Positions 1 to 7,476 of a stretch of DNA of 54,044 bases are shown piece after piece; positions within the stretch are counted from its first letter, which is position 1; the number at the start of each line of letters is the position of its first letter. The stretch comes from Eubacteriales bacterium (GTDB lineage: Bacteria; Bacillota; Clostridia; Oscillospirales; Butyricicoccaceae). Under the pieces are notes generated by a model. It saw only the letters and a list, made by a program, of their open reading frames with translations, was not told the DNA's origin and ran no database searches. Position numbers and translations under genes: made by a program. The stretch is taken from the NCBI GenBank assembly GCA_030523305.1, contig JAUNIY010000005.1:1-54044 (forward strand), written 5' to 3'.

Positions 1-1589
1 GGGTTAAATTGAAAGGAAACAAAATCCGGAAGGCAGCCGCGTTCCTGTGCGAAGTCAAAAAAAGCCGGGACACCTTCCTGGCGGCCAATCAGCTCCGCAA
101 AACAGCCGGGACCACCGAATTGCAGTTCCACATCCACTTGTTTTATAGCTCTCCATGTTGTTTTAAATAATGCTTGGTAATCGTCCCAATTGACGCAATT
201 CAGATGGACATAGCTCTGGCTGATCGTCGTAAACCGCCAATTTCGTACATTGGTCCGCCCATACCGCTGGATAAAATGTTCCAGAAGCGCAGCAATCAGT
301 TCGCTCCATTTGTCCAGTGCGATACAACCTGATATGATGGAGGGGCGATCAAAAATTTTTGTTTGTTCCCGTGCCAGCGGTGACGGCATAAAACTCAATT
401 CCACAAATGGCTTCAGCCCAAGACGGAGGATAAAATCGAAAAGCAAATCGACATAAGAAAAACAGAATTCCGGTCGGCCCTGTTCATCTTCCCGATAGAT
501 GTGCATATCCTCATCCAGAATGCCATGGAACCGGATAAATTCAAAGCCAATCTCCCGCTGAGCCCGCTCGATCTGCTGCTGAATGGGAGCCATCAAACCG
601 TCCCGCGCATAGCCGATATTTAAGATGCGCCTCCAAGGTGTGTTTTTGATATACAACGATCCCGAACAGTCCGCCCTAATTTGCCGTGCCCTGGTTGGGA
701 TTTCAGCCGCCTTTTCTTCCGGGACATAGTCGAGCAGCACATGCATATCGCGTTGGGAGGCATTTTGCGGCAATGTGGTTGCCGGACGGTGATGCGCCAT
801 CTGCTGTATTTGCCGGAATTGTCCCGGCGTTTGATGATATTGCTGTTTAAAGGTTTCGATAAATGCGCTGGGTGTACGGAAGCCGCAGTCATAAGAAATC
901 CGGGTGATGGACATGCCGCTCCGCATCAGCATCTGTCTGGCGTGGCTCAAACGAAGCTCCTTCACATATTGTGAAAAACTCATATGAAGATTTTTTTGGA
1001 AAAAGCGGGACAGATAGCTGACAGAAAGATATTCCTGTTTGGCAATGGTTGAAAGTGAAATATCCTCATTCCAGCGTTCATGAATGATATCCAAAATTCG
1101 TTTCAGGCGCCGCATGGTCGATTCCCTTTGCATTGGGACCGGTTTATCCAGCGCGAAATCGGTTTGCAGCAGATGGAGCAATTGCCGCACCGTTCCGGCA
1201 GATACCGGCGTTTCATCTGTATTTTCGAAGTATTGCTGAAAAATCAGAGCAATTTGTTCGCGTACCTTCCGGTATTCGGGCAATTCCTCTTGATTGGATC
1301 GTGCATAACAAGCACAGGGTATAGTGCTCTGCCAACCATATAGATCGAGCAGCGCACGCGGCAGGTGCAAACAAAGGACGGAGGCATTTCCCAAGCAGGT
1401 CAGCCGGTATAGCTCCAATGGATTGATGACGAGCAGCCCGGCCGGAAGAATTTCATATGAGCTGTTTCTGCAAAAGATTTGGCTGGTGCCGTTCAAGCCA
1501 AAGAAAACCAAGAGTTCGTCTTCAAACTGAAAGGGTATTTCTTGGTTGTCATAAATCTGAAATGATATCTGATATGAAATATGTTCCAT
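1..1589 (-). CDS. AraC-family regulator fused to a GH39-like domain (3' end outside window)
   Basis: The frame is open from ATG 1589 to the window edge (529 codons), with GGAGGAGGG just upstream of the start. Residues 1-150 look like a cupin-type AraC sensor region. Residues about 160-262 form the double helix-turn-helix of AraC/XylS proteins, with the second-helix signature ISYDCGFRTPSAFIETFK and the PGQFRQ ending. From about 290 onward the chain resembles glycoside hydrolase family 39 (beta-xylosidase) TIM barrels, including the GFEFIRFHGI strand. The place where GH39 enzymes carry W-N-E-P reads I-S-Q-S, with Gln458 in place of the acid/base Glu, so this domain is probably a sugar sensor and not an enzyme. 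AraC-GH39 fusions are known in Firmicutes. The ligand is unknown and the rest of the protein is beyond the window. It is transcribed away from the glycosyltransferase at 1994. Confidence 0.88.
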   Translation of the reverse strand, partial: MEHISYQISFQIYDNQEIPFQFEDELLVFFGLNGTSQIFCRNSSYEILPAGLLVINPLELYRLTCLGNASVLCLHLPRALLDLYGWQSTIPCACYARSNQEELPEYRKVREQIALIFQQYFENTDETPVSAGTVRQLLHLLQTDFALDKPVPMQRESTMRRLKRILDIIHERWNEDISLSTIAKQEYLSVSYLSRFFQKNLHMSFSQYVKELRLSHARQMLMRSGMSITRISYDCGFRTPSAFIETFKQQYHQTPGQFRQIQQMAHHRPATTLPQNASQRDMHVLLDYVPEEKAAEIPTRARQIRADCSGSLYIKNTPWRRILNIGYARDGLMAPIQQQIERAQREIGFEFIRFHGILDEDMHIYREDEQGRPEFCFSYVDLLFDFILRLGLKPFVELSFMPSPLAREQTKIFDRPSIISGCIALDKWSELIAALLEHFIQRYGRTNVRNWRFTTISQSYVHLNCVNWDDYQALFKTTWRAIKQVDVELQFGGPGCFAELIGRQEGVPAFFDFAQERGCLPDFVSFQFN

Positions 1590-1717
1590 AAGCCCTCCTC
1601 CATCATGATACAAACCTATACTGTATTTTCTCGTATGGATCTACCAAGCTTGCGTTTACTTTTTTCTGGGAATGAATCAAACGTGTGGTTGCTAGGGGCG
1701 CTGTGCCTATCCATCAT

Positions 1718-1750
1718 TGTAACACCCATATGTAACGCTGACAATGTAAA
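1718..1750 (+). repeat. three spaced TGTAAC/TGTAAA hexamers upstream of a promoter
   Basis: TGTAAC occurs at 1718-1723 and 1731-1736 and TGTAAA at 1745-1750, with start-to-start steps of 13 and 14 bases. They lie just upstream of the -35 element at 1759, in the divergent region next to the AraC-type regulator, so they could be activator sites. This is weak evidence from repetition alone. Confidence 0.3.
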
Positions 1751-1758
1751 AATTGCTG

Positions 1759-1787
1759 TTGAATTTTACGACAGGTTCCGCTATACT
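1759..1787 (+). promoter_or_regulatory. sigma-A promoter for the GT8 gene
   Basis: -35 TTGAAT at 1759-1764, a 17-base spacer, and -10 TATACT at 1782-1787. It leaves a leader of about 200 bases before the glycosyltransferase start at 1994. Confidence 0.65.
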
Positions 1788-1993
1788 ATTGCTTACAAAG
1801 GCGCTGGAAAGGATGCTGGATCGTAACTTTTTTCCGATTTATGCCATTGTGACGGAGACCGGGCGATGCGGCAGTTGGCGTTTTTGTTTTTTGAAAAAAT
1901 AGGTAGATATAGGATCTTGGATATCGATGGATCGTCAGATCATTTTTCCGAGCATCGGTCAGCAGGCATTTTGGAGAGGAGTTTTGCCGAAGC

Positions 1994-2842
1994 ATGAAAA
2001 CAACCATGAACATTCTGGTCAGCCTGGATCAAAATTATGTTCCGCAAATGCGAGTCATGCTCACTTCGTTATATTTCAACAACCCGGAAATACGGTGTGA
2101 CATTTATTTGCTGCATCGCAGCATTCCAGAAGCGGTACTGGATGCATTGCAGCGCGATTTGGAATCACTTGAATATTCCTTGCATCCGATATGTGTAGAT
2201 GGTACGCAATTTGCAGGCGCTCCGGTTACCAACCGCTATCCGCAAGAAATGTATTACCGGCTCCTTGCCGCCCAGCTGCTGCCGGATCATCTGGAACGGA
2301 TCTTATATCTTGACCCGGATATTCTGATTATCAATTCTCTAAAACCGTTGTGGAATATGGAACTGGGAAGCTGCCTTTTTGCTGCCGCAGCGCACACAGG
2401 AAAAACCGAACTTGCCAACAATATCAATAAGATCCGTTTGGGCACAGAACAGAACTACTATAATTCTGGTGTGCTGCTCATGGATCTTGCCGGATGCCGC
2501 AAGGAAATTGTCCCAGAGGATATTTTTTCTTATGTGGAAGCCCATTCGCAGGAGCTGGTGCTACCGGATCAGGATATCCTGAATGCCATGTATGGCGACC
2601 GCGTGCAGGAAATTGACGATGCTGTTTGGAATTATGATGCAAGAAATTACAGCAGCTATCTGATGCGGAGCTATGGCCAAGCTGATTTGCAGTGGGTCAT
2701 GCAGCATACGGCAATTCTGCATTTTTGCGGGAAAGCAAAGCCGTGGAAGCCCAATTACCGTCACCGCTTTGGCGTACTGTATCTACACTATATGAAATTG
2801 ACAGACCGCTTTTTTTCCGAAGCTGCCGTTTCATTGCCATAA
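1994..2842 (+). CDS. family 8 glycosyltransferase
   Basis: A 282-residue protein of the GT8 family (LgtC/GspA type), which transfers a sugar from a nucleotide-sugar donor with retention of configuration. The N-terminal strand MNILVSLDQNYVPQM is typical of the family. The metal-binding DxD motif is in ILYLDPDIL near residue 115, and the late motif ILHFCGKAKPW matches the conserved HF-G-KPW of GT8. GGAGAGGAG lies 12 bases before ATG 1994. ATG 2006 (MNILV) is an alternative start closer to other family members. The gene stands alone with its own promoter and terminator. The acceptor cannot be told from sequence; general stress, envelope or exopolysaccharide roles are possible. Confidence 0.87.
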   Translation: MKTTMNILVSLDQNYVPQMRVMLTSLYFNNPEIRCDIYLLHRSIPEAVLDALQRDLESLEYSLHPICVDGTQFAGAPVTNRYPQEMYYRLLAAQLLPDHLERILYLDPDILIINSLKPLWNMELGSCLFAAAAHTGKTELANNINKIRLGTEQNYYNSGVLLMDLAGCRKEIVPEDIFSYVEAHSQELVLPDQDILNAMYGDRVQEIDDAVWNYDARNYSSYLMRSYGQADLQWVMQHTAILHFCGKAKPWKPNYRHRFGVLYLHYMKLTDRFFSEAAVSLP

Positions 2843-2888
2843 CAAAAAAGCTGCTGGATGGATAAGATTCCAAACAGCAGCTTTTGTT
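2842..2888 (+). terminator. intrinsic terminator after the GT8 gene
   Basis: The arm AAAAGCTGCTG ending at 2856 pairs with CAGCAGCTTTT starting at 2875, directly after the stop codon. The A-rich left side means it may also act on the other strand. Confidence 0.75.
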
Positions 2889-2920
2889 ATTTGCCCGATT
2901 TTATAAACGGGCATACCAGG

Positions 2921-2958
2921 ACAAAAGAAAACGGAGCAAGCGTCATGACGCTTGCTCC
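2921..2958 (-). terminator. terminator of ssrA
   Basis: A perfect 13-base-pair palindrome at 2933-2958 is followed on the minus strand by GTTTTCTTTTGT, starting four bases past the CCA end of tmRNA. Confidence 0.85.
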
Positions 2959-2962
2959 GACG

Positions 2963-3315
2963 TGGTGGAGACGAGGGGAGTCGAACCCCTGTCCGAAGGC
3001 ACTTCCTCAAGGACCTCTCCGGGCGCAGTCATTTTATTGCAATTCCCGCTGCTGTACGCCAAATGACAGGCTTACAGGGTTGGTAGCTTCATCATGCATG
3101 GGCAGGGCAAAGCTTACCTGCCGCACGTTCACCGCTAAATGACGCCCTGTCCCGAGCCGCGATACTCTCAGGCAGGACGGGCTGGCCTAATTAGGCAGCC
3201 TGTAAAGAATAATTTTTGTCGTTTAATATTTAGACAGTTGAGGCTTTTAACGCAGCGTCCTCACTGCGGCCCGCTATCCCGGATTCCACACCCCCGTCGA
3301 AACCGGTACGTCCCC
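2963..3315 (-). ncRNA. ssrA: transfer-messenger RNA (one-piece tmRNA)
   Basis: A 353-base tmRNA, which rescues ribosomes stalled on broken mRNA together with SmpB. The 5' end GGGGACGTACCGGTTTCGAC and the 3' end GTTCGACTCCCCTCGTCTCCACCA, split here as acceptor arm, T-arm and encoded CCA, form the tRNA-Ala-like domain. By alignment with the Bacillus leader (TAAATAT context) the resume codon is probably GAC at 3218-3220. The tag then reads DKNYSLQAA after the tmRNA-borne Ala and stops with TAA at 3191-3193. The penultimate part is QAA where most tags have LAA. It follows smpB by 29 bases on the same strand and no clear separate promoter is visible, so the two are probably co-transcribed and the 5' end processed. 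Confidence 0.97.
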
Positions 3316-3344
3316 ATATGGTTGGGAAAGAAACGACCACAAGG

Positions 3345-3812
3345 CTATCGGCGGGATTTCATGGCGCGTTCGATTTCACGCTGTGCATCCCGCTTGGCTG
3401 CGGCATCCCGTTTGTCATACAGTTTTTTGCCCTTGCAGAGGCCAAGCTCGACTTTAACACGCGACTGCTTGAAATACAGCGAAAGCGGTATCAGCGCATA
3501 GCCTTCCTGCCTGGTCTTGCCAAACAGGTTCATGATTTCTTTTTTATGCATCAACAGCTTGCGCTCCCGCAACGGATCCTTGTTAAAGATATTTCCCATT
3601 TCATAGGGGCTGATATGCATCCCTTTGACAAAAATTTCGCCGTCTCGGAAAATACAATAGGAGTCCTTCAAGCTTACGGTCCCCTGGCGGATAGACTTCA
3701 CTTCGGTTCCAAATAATTCAATGCCGCATTCATAAGCCTGCTCGACAAAATAATCGTGCCTGGCTTTTTTATTGGCGGTGATTTGCTTGGTGCCCTTTTT
3801 GGTAACAGCCAT
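3345..3812 (-). CDS. smpB: tmRNA-binding protein SmpB
   Basis: A 155-residue SmpB, which binds the tRNA-like domain of tmRNA and takes it to the A site of stalled ribosomes. Family signatures are visible: KARHDYF near the start, [18 protein letters not shown] around residues 35-52, and the basic tail with [14 protein letters not shown] and a final KSRR. I chose ATG 3812 (MAVTKKG) and not ATG 3824, because AAAGGA sits 11 bases before 3812 but overlaps 3824. It lies directly upstream of its RNA partner ssrA, with a near-consensus promoter at 3846-3874. Confidence 0.97.
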   Translation of the reverse strand: MAVTKKGTKQITANKKARHDYFVEQAYECGIELFGTEVKSIRQGTVSLKDSYCIFRDGEIFVKGMHISPYEMGNIFNKDPLRERKLLMHKKEIMNLFGKTRQEGYALIPLSLYFKQSRVKVELGLCKGKKLYDKRDAAAKRDAQREIERAMKSRR

Positions 3813-3845
3813 GGCCTCGATCATCCTTTCGTTTCAGTATCTTAT

Positions 3846-3874
3846 ATCATATCCATGTGGACAAAGAAAGTCAA
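3846..3874 (-). promoter_or_regulatory. sigma-A promoter for smpB-ssrA
   Basis: On the minus strand -35 TTGACT at 3869-3874, a 17-base spacer, and -10 TATGAT at 3846-3851. Confidence 0.8.
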
Positions 3875-3985
3875 GCGGAAAATGTTATTTTGTATGGAAA
3901 ATACAGAAAAACAAAGGACATACCCATGGAAAAACGAAACGGCAAAGATTTTTGGAATTGGGGAAAGAGAATTGTTTGGAAAGTC

Positions 3986-4014
3986 TTGTACTTATTGCGG
4001 AAACAATTTATAAT
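3986..4014 (+). promoter_or_regulatory. sigma-A promoter for the PfkB-family kinase
   Basis: -35 TTGTAC at 3986-3991, a 17-base spacer, and consensus -10 TATAAT at 4009-4014, about 75 bases before the start codon. Confidence 0.75.
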
Positions 4015-4087
4015 AAAAACAAGCTTCCGTGTGCCATACAGGAAAAATATAACATGTGTTGCAGTAAGGGAATGGAGGTTCCTTCTT

Positions 4088-5002
4088 ATGAAAATACTTG
4101 TATTGGGATCGATCAATATTGATTATAACTATTCCGTCGCACATATTACGACACCAAAGGAAACACAAGCGGCATTCCAGCTAAAAACGTTCCCGGGCGG
4201 CAAAGGCCTGAATCAGGCCATCACGCTGGCGCGCGCTGGGATGGATGTCCGGATGGCTGGCATGGTTGGCTTGGACGGCACGGAACTGGTGGAAATGCTC
4301 GAACAGGATGGCATGGACACAGCGCTGATTCGCGTATTGGAGGAAGAACGTACCGGCCATGCGATCATCCAGGTGGATGAAGTAGGGCAAAACGCAATTT
4401 TGCTGTATGCCGGGGCAAACGGACGGATTGATGAAGCATATGTAGACGAAGCGCTGGAAGGTTATGGGAAACAAGATGTTCTGGTATTGCAAAATGAAAT
4501 TTCCTGCCTGCAATATGCCATTGACCGCGCATATGAAAAGGGAATGTATATCGTATTAAACCCATCTCCATGTACCAAAGAGCTGCTGCAGGGCGATCTG
4601 ACAAAGGTTTCTTTGTTCTGCCTCAACGAAATTGAAGGCCGCTGTATGACAAGCTATGTGCAGCCGGGCGATATCCTGCTGCATTTGCGCGAACAATACC
4701 CGCACGGCGCATTCCTGTTTACCCTTGGCTCACAGGGTGCATTTTTTAAGCATGAGAACGCGCAGAATTATTATCCGGCATTGAAGGTACCGGTTGTGGA
4801 TACAACGGCAGCCGGCGATATTTTTGAAGGTTATTTCTTGGCGGAATACTTGAGCGGGAAAGAACCGGCGGAAGCATTGAAGAGCGCCACCTATGCCGCG
4901 GGGCTTGCCATTACGCAGCCGGGTGCTGCGTTCCGATCTGCACCGTCGATGGAACAGGTGAAAGAGTTTATGAAAAAACCAAAGGCATGCCACGGCATGT
5001 AA
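4088..5002 (+). CDS. PfkB-family carbohydrate kinase, ribokinase-like
   Basis: A 304-residue kinase of the PfkB/ribokinase family that phosphorylates a sugar or nucleoside with ATP. The first PfkB signature GGKGLNQA is at residues 36-43, and the second, DTTAAGDIFEGYF, near residue 238 holds the catalytic Asp of the GAGD-type anion hole (here AAGD, common in ribokinases). Length and N-terminal MKILVLGSINIDY fit RbsK. ATG 4088 is chosen because GGAGG ends nine bases before it; the frame is open further upstream, but that part lies beyond the promoter and is not protein-like. The gene stands alone, with no ribose transport genes next to it, so ribose as substrate is likely but not certain. Confidence 0.88.
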   Translation: MKILVLGSINIDYNYSVAHITTPKETQAAFQLKTFPGGKGLNQAITLARAGMDVRMAGMVGLDGTELVEMLEQDGMDTALIRVLEEERTGHAIIQVDEVGQNAILLYAGANGRIDEAYVDEALEGYGKQDVLVLQNEISCLQYAIDRAYEKGMYIVLNPSPCTKELLQGDLTKVSLFCLNEIEGRCMTSYVQPGDILLHLREQYPHGAFLFTLGSQGAFFKHENAQNYYPALKVPVVDTTAAGDIFEGYFLAEYLSGKEPAEALKSATYAAGLAITQPGAAFRSAPSMEQVKEFMKKPKACHGM

Positions 5003-5080
5003 TGTAAGAATAGCAATCGACAAAAAATGCATGACTGTTGCTGTAAAATTGCAAAAAGGACAGAAGACGTGCAAACTGTC

Positions 5081-5109
5081 TTGCAGGATACGGGCTGATA
5101 TGGTATACT
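5081..5109 (+). promoter_or_regulatory. sigma-A promoter for nadB-nadC
   Basis: -35 TTGCAG at 5081-5086, a 17-base spacer, and -10 TATACT at 5104-5109. The leader to nadB is about 145 bases and holds the micro-ORF at 5166. Confidence 0.75.
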
Positions 5110-5165
5110 AAAACGTAAAACAGCGTAGCAAAAGTTACATATTAGTTAGGGAGAATTCATAGGAA

Positions 5166-5246
5166 ATGAAACAGTTGACGGAGCACATAGCGCGGCTCAC
5201 GAAAAAGATAACGGCACAAGCCTGCTTTTGCAGGTTTGTAGGGTAA
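5166..5246 (+). CDS. possible 26-residue micro-ORF upstream of nadB
   Basis: An ATG at 5166, preceded by GGGAG and AGGAA, opens a 26-codon frame that starts MKQLTEHIARL and ends CFCRFVG. Its TAA at 5244-5246 runs into the AAGGGGGAG ribosome binding site of nadB. A small hairpin, AGCCTGC with GCAGGTT, lies over its last codons. Such an arrangement could couple or attenuate nadB translation, but I recognise no known leader peptide and chance is a real alternative. Confidence 0.35.
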   Translation: MKQLTEHIARLTKKITAQACFCRFVG

Positions 5247-5258
5247 GGGGGAGCGAAT

Positions 5259-6572
5259 ATGGAAACGACTGACATTTTGGTTGTCGGTACCGGCGCTGCC
5301 GGATTGTTTAACGCACTACAGCTACCCAAGCAGGATCAGGTCCTTGTCATTACCAAGGACAAGGCAGATCAGGCAGATTCCTTCCTCGCACAGGGCGGTA
5401 TGTGCATGCTGCTGGATGACAATGATTATGACAGCTATTTTGAAGATACCATGAAGGCTGGGCATTATGAAAATAATAAACAGTCTGTCGATATTATGAT
5501 CCGCTCTTCGCAGAAAATTGCACAGGAGCTGGTGGATTATGGTGTGGATTTCGAGCGTGACGCGGAGGGCAATTTCCTCTTTACCCGCGAAGGCGCGCAT
5601 TCGGAAAACCGGATCCTGTTCCATGAGGATCTTACGGGACAAGAAATTACCAGTAAGCTGCTGGCACGCGCGCAGGAACGCCCGAATATTACCATCCGGG
5701 AATATACTACGCTGATTGATATTGTTTGCGACGAACACAATACCTGTTGCGGTGCGATTTTGCGCAATGCGGACGGCACACTGTATGCTGTGCGCGCGCG
5801 GGCGGTGGTATTGGCGACCGGCGGCCTGGGCGGTTTATTCCGGTTTTCGACCAATTTCCCGCACATCACTGGCGATGCGCTTGCCATTGCCATGCGGCAT
5901 CACATCGAAGTAGAACACATCAATTATATCCAGATCCATCCGACGACGCTGTATTCTACCAAGCCGGGCCGCAGCTTCCTGATTTCGGAATCGGTGCGCG
6001 GCGAAGGCGCGTATCTGTACAACAAAAACGGAGAACGGTTTGTCAATGAACTTTTGCCGCGCGATGTGGTATCGCAGGCAATCTGCAAGCAGATGAAAAT
6101 TGACGGGCGTCCGTATGTGGAGCTTTCTATCGCGCATCTGGATGCGGATTTTATCAAGAAGCGTTTTCCAAATATTTATAAAAAATGCCTCGAGGCAGGC
6201 TATGATATGACAAAAGAAGCGATTCCGGTGACACCGGGACAGCATTACTTTATGGGCGGTATCAAGGTAGATTCCGATAGCAAGACTTCCATGGACAGGC
6301 TGTACGCAGTCGGCGAAACCAGCTGCAACGGCGTACATGGCAAAAACCGGCTGGCGAGCAATTCCCTGCTGGAAAGCCTTGTGTTTGCAGAGCGTGCCGC
6401 CAACCATATTGCGCAGACCGTTTCGGTTTCGGAACCGATGCCGGACAGCGAGCTGACATTTGATGCCGCTGATTTCGAAGACATCGATGCGCGGAACAGA
6501 GCGGCTATTTTGGAAGAGATCAAGCGAAAGGATGAAGATTTTTATGAGCAGTGGCTCCACAATGATGCTTAA
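5259..6572 (+). CDS. nadB: L-aspartate oxidase
   Basis: A 437-residue FAD enzyme that oxidises L-aspartate to iminoaspartate, the first step of de novo NAD synthesis. The Rossmann motif VVGTGAAGL is at residues 8-16. The SFLAQGG motif near residue 42, the EHINYIQIHPTTLY active-site strand, and the C-terminal GETSCNGVHGKNRLASNSLL FAD-binding segment are all present. It is shorter than the roughly 530-residue proteobacterial form and ends soon after the FAD region, as clostridial NadB proteins do. AAGGGGGAG precedes ATG 5259. Its stop overlaps the start of nadC. Quinolinate synthase (nadA), the usual neighbour, is not in this window. Confidence 0.95.
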   Translation: METTDILVVGTGAAGLFNALQLPKQDQVLVITKDKADQADSFLAQGGMCMLLDDNDYDSYFEDTMKAGHYENNKQSVDIMIRSSQKIAQELVDYGVDFERDAEGNFLFTREGAHSENRILFHEDLTGQEITSKLLARAQERPNITIREYTTLIDIVCDEHNTCCGAILRNADGTLYAVRARAVVLATGGLGGLFRFSTNFPHITGDALAIAMRHHIEVEHINYIQIHPTTLYSTKPGRSFLISESVRGEGAYLYNKNGERFVNELLPRDVVSQAICKQMKIDGRPYVELSIAHLDADFIKKRFPNIYKKCLEAGYDMTKEAIPVTPGQHYFMGGIKVDSDSKTSMDRLYAVGETSCNGVHGKNRLASNSLLESLVFAERAANHIAQTVSVSEPMPDSELTFDAADFEDIDARNRAAILEEIKRKDEDFYEQWLHNDA

Positions 6573-7398
6573 TATGGACCCGTCCATCCTCAACGCGCTG
6601 CGTGAAGATGTGACAAGCGAGGATGTCAGCACCAATGCCATTATGCGGGAACCACAGCAGGGCAAGGCAGAGCTGATTTGCAAGCAGGACGGCATTATTT
6701 GCGGCCTGGATGTATTTGCCCGTGTGTTTGAGCTGTTGGAAAAGGAAGCGCATTTTGAAACCAAGTACAAAGATGGCGACGCTGTGAAAAAGGGCGAGCT
6801 GATCGGTATCATTTATGCGGACATCCGCACGTTGCTCACCGGTGAGCGTACCGCGCTGAACTATTTGCAGCGCATGAGCGGCATTGCGACCAATGCCAAC
6901 AAAATGGTGAAGATCCTGGAAGGACGGCACACCAAGCTGCTGGATACCCGCAAGACCACGCCGGGCCTGCGTATTTTTGAAAAATATGCCGTGCGCTGCG
7001 GCGGAGCAACCAACCACCGTTATAACCTGTCCGACTGCGTCATGATGAAGGACAACCATATTTGTGCCGCAGGCTCGATTACCAAAGCCGTACAGATGGC
7101 ACGCGAATATGTTTCCTTTGTCACCCAGATCGAGGTGGAGTGTGAAACACTGGAGCAGGTGGCTGAGGCGGCAGAATGCGGCGCGGACGTCATCATGCTG
7201 GATAATATGGACAACGAGACCATGCGTAAGGCAGTCAAGCTGATTGATGGCCGGGCAAAAACAGAGTGTTCGGGCAATGTCACAGCAGAACGCCTGCTGG
7301 AAATTGCAGACATCGGTGTGGATTTTGTGTCGTCCGGTGCGCTGACCTATGCGTCCCCGGCGATGGATATTTCGCTCAAGAACCTCTCTGCCATTTGA
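6562..7398 (+). CDS. nadC: nicotinate-nucleotide pyrophosphorylase (carboxylating)
   Basis: A 278-residue quinolinate phosphoribosyltransferase, which makes nicotinate mononucleotide, CO2 and pyrophosphate from quinolinate and PRPP. Signatures include TRKTTPGLR, the GGATNHRYNLSD substrate-binding loop, MMKDNHI and the late ECSGN strand. The start is ATG 6562 or 6565, inside the end of nadB; there is no strong ribosome binding site of its own, so translation is probably coupled to nadB. ATG 6574 is a less likely start. An intrinsic terminator follows. Confidence 0.94.
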   Translation: MMLNMDPSILNALREDVTSEDVSTNAIMREPQQGKAELICKQDGIICGLDVFARVFELLEKEAHFETKYKDGDAVKKGELIGIIYADIRTLLTGERTALNYLQRMSGIATNANKMVKILEGRHTKLLDTRKTTPGLRIFEKYAVRCGGATNHRYNLSDCVMMKDNHICAAGSITKAVQMAREYVSFVTQIEVECETLEQVAEAAECGADVIMLDNMDNETMRKAVKLIDGRAKTECSGNVTAERLLEIADIGVDFVSSGALTYASPAMDISLKNLSAI

Positions 7399-7425
7399 TG
7401 TATTACAAATAACAAATGAACATAG

Positions 7426-7459
7426 AAAAGCGCCTGTTTCGTAGGAAGCAGGCGCTTTT
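7426..7459 (+). terminator. terminator of nadBC
   Basis: AAAAGCGCCTG pairs with CAGGCGCTTTT across a 12-base loop. It lies between convergent nadC and metY and is symmetric enough to serve both. Confidence 0.85.
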
Positions 7460-7476
7460 GCTGTATGGTAACAGGA

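Noticed and set aside
3191..3220. UUA as an unusual tmRNA resume codon
   Set aside because: Alignment with the Bacillus leader places the resume point at GAC instead; UUA would follow only from an E. coli-type alignment.
5081..5165. A NiaR binding site for nadBC
   Set aside because: A TGTCTTG string lies near the -35 but its symmetric partner is missing.
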